Shown here: one piece after another, positions 60,852 to 64,000 of the stretch
Layout of the letters: every line of letters starts with the position of its first letter
How positions within the stretch are numbered: the stretch's first letter is position 1
Source: an uncultured Clostridium sp.
Lineage (GTDB): Bacteria > Bacillota > Clostridia > Lachnospirales > Lachnospiraceae
Length of the DNA: 64,000 nucleotides
Assembly: GCA_900547035.1 (NCBI GenBank)
Contig: URFM01000004.1
Span: forward strand, 52,381-116,380
Direction: 5' to 3'
The notes under the pieces: generated by a model
The model's input: only the letters and a program-made list of their open reading frames with translations
What the model was told of the DNA's origin: nothing
The model's database searches: none
Made by a program: the position numbers and the translations under genes

Positions 60852-62132
60852 ATGAATTATATGTCACTTGCCGCAGAACAAGAAGGCTATGTCATATCAC
60901 TGCGCCGGCATTTTCACCGGCATCCCGAGCTGACCGGCAGGGAAGAAAACACCGTTGCCTTAATCTGCGAAGAACTGGAAAAAAGCCACATTTCCCATGT
61001 CTGTGTTCCAAATGGCGGAGTCATCGGCTTCATCGGGGATAACAAAAACGGGAGGTCTGTATTGCTCAGAGCAGATATTGACGGCCTTCCCATACAGGAA
61101 TCCCCGCAAAACGGCGGCGGAATGCCTAAAGCAGTTGTCTCATCCGTTGACCGGATTTCCCACGCCTGCGGACATGACTGTCATACTGCCATACTGTTAG
61201 GTGCGGCCCGCGCCTTAAAGGGAATCGAACATCAATTAAATGGCCGCGTCATCCTGATGTTTGAGCGCGGAGAAGAGGGAGGAGGCAACCTCGGCTATTT
61301 AATAAAATGGATTTTTGACCACCAGCTGCGTATTGATTCCTGCTTTGCCCTTCATGTAGTCGCCAACGTCCCGTCCGGAAAGATTGTTATATCGCAAGGA
61401 TATCAGTTGGCTGGCTCCCTGGTTTTTACCGTCCGGCTGCATGGAAAATCTGCCCATGGTGCTCAGCCTTTTATCGGCAGAAGCACTATTGACTGTTTCT
61501 GCACTATATACGGAATGCTGCAGGAATTCCGAATGAAATACGCAAGCCCTTACGCACCTATGGTATTCTCTGTAGGCCAGGTTCATGCCGGCCATTCCTA
61601 TAACAGTATTCCGGACCATTTGGAATTTCAGGGAAGCTTTCGAATTTTCGATTTTGAGGATGGTCTTCGAATTAAAGAGCACTTAACTTCCGTCGTAGAA
61701 ACCATACCAAAACTGTACGGCTGTACAGCTGAGCTTATCATTGGCGGACCTTCCCCCAGTGTTGTAAATGACCGTAGCTGCGCAGAAATGGCCCGTCAGG
61801 TATTTTCCGGATTTACCGACCAGACTATACTGTACGATTTGCCCCCTCAGATGAACAGCGACAGCTTTTCTTTAACCAGCAGCACATGGCCCGGTGTCTA
61901 TATGCTTCTTGGAACTCAGAATAAAGCAAAAGGAATGGTAGCCCTTAACCACACGCCCTGCTTCGACCCAGATGAAAGTACCTTTCGTCTGGGCACAGCC
62001 TGCCATATCGCCTATGCTGCTGAATTTCTGGACCATGGGCCGGATACCTCCAGCCGGATATTCAGCGGTACAATGGAAGAGCTGTTTCTAAAATACAGGC
62101 CTGAGGTCCTTGACACATTGAGAGAAAATTGA
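60852..62132 (+). CDS. M20-family amidohydrolase (N-acyl amino acid/hippurate hydrolase-like)
   Basis: This 426-residue enzyme shows LRRHFHRHPELTGREENTVA at the start, LLRADIDGLPIQESP, the metal motif HACGHDCHTAILLGAARALK, the catalytic Glu pair in MFERGEEGGGNLGYL and the dimerisation-domain HGKSAHGAQPF. It is closest in pattern to the IAA-amino-acid/hippurate hydrolase branch, which removes N-acyl groups from amino acids, and differs clearly from the AbgB-like enzyme at 56564. It is read divergently from the YfcC-PatB-M20 run and followed by the AraC regulator. Confidence 0.9.
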   Translation: MNYMSLAAEQEGYVISLRRHFHRHPELTGREENTVALICEELEKSHISHVCVPNGGVIGFIGDNKNGRSVLLRADIDGLPIQESPQNGGGMPKAVVSSVDRISHACGHDCHTAILLGAARALKGIEHQLNGRVILMFERGEEGGGNLGYLIKWIFDHQLRIDSCFALHVVANVPSGKIVISQGYQLAGSLVFTVRLHGKSAHGAQPFIGRSTIDCFCTIYGMLQEFRMKYASPYAPMVFSVGQVHAGHSYNSIPDHLEFQGSFRIFDFEDGLRIKEHLTSVVETIPKLYGCTAELIIGGPSPSVVNDRSCAEMARQVFSGFTDQTILYDLPPQMNSDSFSLTSSTWPGVYMLLGTQNKAKGMVALNHTPCFDPDESTFRLGTACHIAYAAEFLDHGPDTSSRIFSGTMEELFLKYRPEVLDTLREN

Positions 62133-62203
62133 CATAATATGGTAAAAGCATAAACCGCCGCACTCCGAACCAGCAGTAAAAAAAGGGCGAAAGGAGCCGT
62201 CAT

Positions 62204-63127
62204 ATGGCGAAAATTTTACAGAAAAAGTCTATGAGTGCACAGACAGCCGAAGGTATTACATACCTTCGGCTGGAAGAATTAGCAGCAAATGATGAACTAG
62301 AACTTACAGAAGATGAATTCCTGATCTTATGGCTCTACAAAGGTGTATTAGCGCTCAGCCTAAACCACTCAAACCAGGGAATTTTTGTTGTCGGAAACGA
62401 TGTATTAACTTTAAATGGCATCAACTCTATTAAAATCAGCCATCTCTATGATTATTCCACCGTAATTGGGCTGGTCATTGGAAAAACGGAATTATCCACA
62501 GCTGCAACGGAAATGAATTATGTCATTTCTTCCCATCCATCTCTGCCACAGCGTTTGGAAGTGTTGGACAGTCCACCGTCCCTTTACCGTTATCCGGACT
62601 CCATTGATCTTTTATACTGCATAGACCTTTTAATTACGGACTTTTTGACTGGAAACACCTCGGAAAACAGCTCGTTAATCCTGACAGACCTTCTGCGTTT
62701 TCTTGGGCAGTTAAGCCTGCTTAAGGTGCGCCAGTTAAGTCCTACCGTTGCCAACACCTCCGGCGTTGTCATAGCGGCCCAGGTAATGGACTACATCCGC
62801 TGGCATCTGCGGGAAGCTACGCTGGCAGAAATTGCCGCACAGCTCCATTATCATCCTAATTACCTCTCCAATTTGCTGGTCAAAACCTGCGGCCAGACCT
62901 TCAAAGAACTGCTCAACGCCCGTCGTAATGCCGTTGGTCAGACTTTGCTGCTTACAACAGATTACTCTTTAACGGAGATTGCTTCCATGCTTGGCTTTCA
63001 TAGCTACAGCGGCTTTTACCGCTCATTTTACAAAAAGTATCATATGAGCCCTGAGCGTTACCGTGAAATTTTCAAGCGCCCTGAGCTCAGTTTAAGGGGG
63101 TTTGAACTATCCATAAAGCGCAAGTAA
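62204..63127 (+). CDS. AraC-family transcriptional regulator
   Basis: This 307-residue regulator has an effector/dimerisation region of about 200 residues with no clear match and two helix-turn-helix motifs at the C-terminus: ATLAEIAAQLHYHPNYLSNL and YSLTEIASMLGFHSYSGFYR, ending in FYKKYHMSPERYREIF. It follows the plus-strand M20 gene by 71 bp and probably controls the divergent catabolic cluster in response to the conjugate or a product. ATG 62204 follows AAAGGAG. Confidence 0.92.
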   Translation: MAKILQKKSMSAQTAEGITYLRLEELAANDELELTEDEFLILWLYKGVLALSLNHSNQGIFVVGNDVLTLNGINSIKISHLYDYSTVIGLVIGKTELSTAATEMNYVISSHPSLPQRLEVLDSPPSLYRYPDSIDLLYCIDLLITDFLTGNTSENSSLILTDLLRFLGQLSLLKVRQLSPTVANTSGVVIAAQVMDYIRWHLREATLAEIAAQLHYHPNYLSNLLVKTCGQTFKELLNARRNAVGQTLLLTTDYSLTEIASMLGFHSYSGFYRSFYKKYHMSPERYREIFKRPELSLRGFELSIKRK

Positions 63128-63134
63128 CTGATTT

Positions 63135-64000
63135 TTATCTCAGATTCTCCTCAAGCTTCTCAATCACATAATCCGTAAACTGCTCCGTGCTGGCGTCCTC
63201 CGGCATGGTGGTGATGACCACCTTCCGCTCCTGCACCGTACAGATGTCCATGGCCTTCTCCAGCGTTTCCTTCCGCTCCACATATCCGATGTGTCCAAGC
63301 ATCATGCCAACGGCCCGAATCAGGGAACTGGGGTCCGCGTACTCTCCTCTTCCATGGCTCATCAGATAGGGAGCTGTTCCGTGAATGGCTTCAAACATCG
63401 CGTAATGGTCTCCCAGGTTGGAGGAAGAGGCTGTTCCTAGGCCGCCCTGCTGCTCTGCCGCCACGTCGGTGATGATATCGCCGTAGAGGTTTGGCAGGAC
63501 AATGACCTCGATGCCCTTGCTGAATTCCGGGTCCATCATCTTGGCCGCCATGGCGTCAACCAGGCGCTCCTGAATCTCGATTTCCGGATACTCCTCCCCT
63601 ACCTTGCGGACCGCCTTGATAAAGTTTCCGTCGGCCAGTTTCACGATGTTGGCCTTAGTCACAACGGTTACATTTTTCTTTCCGTTCTTTCTGGCAAACT
63701 CAAAGGCCGCCCGGGCAATCCGCTCGCTGCCCTGTTTCGTCTGAACTTTAAAATCCACCGCCAAATCCTCGTTGACCTGGATGCCCTTGTTGCCCCAGAT
63801 ATACTCGCCTTCAATATTCTCCCGGAAGAAGGTCCAGTCGATGCCCTTCTCCGGAATCTTGATGGGGCGCACCGCGGCGTACAAATCCAGGGACCGGCGC
63901 AGCATGCTGTTGGCGGAAATCAGGTTGGGCCATGGGTCGCCGGCTCTGGGCGTCACCATGGGGCCCTTTAACAGCACGTCGCACTGCTTTACCTGCTCCA
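63135..64000 (-). CDS. Isocitrate/isopropylmalate dehydrogenase family protein, C-terminal part (cut by window edge)
   Basis: The frame is open to the right edge, giving 287 residues plus the stop. EQVKQCDVLLKGPMVTPRAG near the cut, ENIEGEYIWGNKG, the lysine in VTKANIVKLADG and the aspartates in LYGDIITDVAAEQQGGLGTA are typical, as is FEAIHGTAPYL. The pattern fits NAD(P)-dependent isocitrate dehydrogenases; related tartrate or isopropylmalate enzymes are less likely but not excluded. The start lies beyond the window. Its position near an aconitase-like operon is interesting, but two other transcription units lie between them. Confidence 0.9.
   Translation of the reverse strand, partial: EQVKQCDVLLKGPMVTPRAGDPWPNLISANSMLRRSLDLYAAVRPIKIPEKGIDWTFFRENIEGEYIWGNKGIQVNEDLAVDFKVQTKQGSERIARAAFEFARKNGKKNVTVVTKANIVKLADGNFIKAVRKVGEEYPEIEIQERLVDAMAAKMMDPEFSKGIEVIVLPNLYGDIITDVAAEQQGGLGTASSSNLGDHYAMFEAIHGTAPYLMSHGRGEYADPSSLIRAVGMMLGHIGYVERKETLEKAMDICTVQERKVVITTMPEDASTEQFTDYVIEKLEENLR

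Noticed and set aside
62131-62142. TTGACATAATATG resembling the core of the AP2-gene palindromes
   Set aside because: Only half of the core matches and no palindrome forms; it is more likely chance similarity in AT-rich sequence.
1-64000. CRISPR arrays, tRNA and rRNA genes
   Set aside because: I saw no regularly spaced repeats and no tRNA or rRNA-like sequence. A dedicated tRNA scan would be needed to exclude a single tRNA with certainty.

Overview
The window looks like chromosomal DNA from a spore-forming anaerobe of the Lachnospiraceae (Clostridium cluster XIVa type). Supporting this are moderate GC, AGGAGG-type ribosome sites, a PdaA-like spore-cortex deacetylase, choline-binding-type wall repeats, the Firmicute gene order ireB-ruvX-DUF1292-(RNase J)-mltG-like-trmR-trhP, and several Rpn/PD-(D/E)XK transposase-family genes. 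The genus is not fixed by anything I can see. I see no rRNA, tRNA, CRISPR array or complete insertion sequence.

Layout. 1-5100 is an accessory stretch: a TIR-domain gene cut by the window edge, a prepilin peptidase, an Rpn-family gene broken by a 26-bp tandem duplication, a decayed stretch, and two tandem wall-binding proteins, the second frameshifted at a run of seven G. 5106-27700 is almost entirely minus strand and mostly core: a two-component system, glyS, a lipoprotein, recO, era, an M16C protease, a YdcF protein, the tRNA wobble-uridine module (trhP, trmR), an MltG-like stub, RNase J, DUF1292, ruvX, ireB, mtaB, an HPr-like protein on plus, then thiI, cysteine desulfurase, rsmE, prmA and a TauE exporter. 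28000-35700 has an intact Rpn-family gene, a heterodimeric ABC exporter operon with its MarR regulator, an SRAP protein, a PdaA-like deacetylase and an SseB protein. 35771-39292 holds an endonuclease Q-UvrD helicase fusion behind a structured leader. 39293-47628 is mixed: an orphan citrate lyase ligase, a MarR-MATE operon, a DUF3089 lipoprotein, a PD-(D/E)XK gene with a coiled coil, ribokinase, a 2-hydroxyacid dehydrogenase and a DJ-1/PfpI protein.

The last 16 kb is catabolic. 47567-55847 is a five-gene minus-strand operon (PrpF isomerase, MatC-like carrier, beta-propeller lactonase, aconitase-like hydratase, MmgE/PrpD) read divergently from a LysR regulator; it looks like uptake and breakdown of an aconitate-like tricarboxylate. 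56564-63127 pairs two M20 amidohydrolases with a PatB/MalY C-S lyase, a YfcC carrier and an AraC regulator, which suggests scavenging of N-acylated cysteine S-conjugates. Between the two clusters sits an AP2-domain gene whose start codon lies inside a perfect palindrome, with a second palindrome sharing its core 174 bp away. An isocitrate dehydrogenase-family gene runs off the right edge.

The signals most worth following are the AP2 gene with its twin palindromes, the leader of the EndoQ-UvrD fusion with its competing pairings, the two reversible-looking frameshifts, the conserved leader of the Rpn-family genes and the two uncharacterised catabolic clusters.
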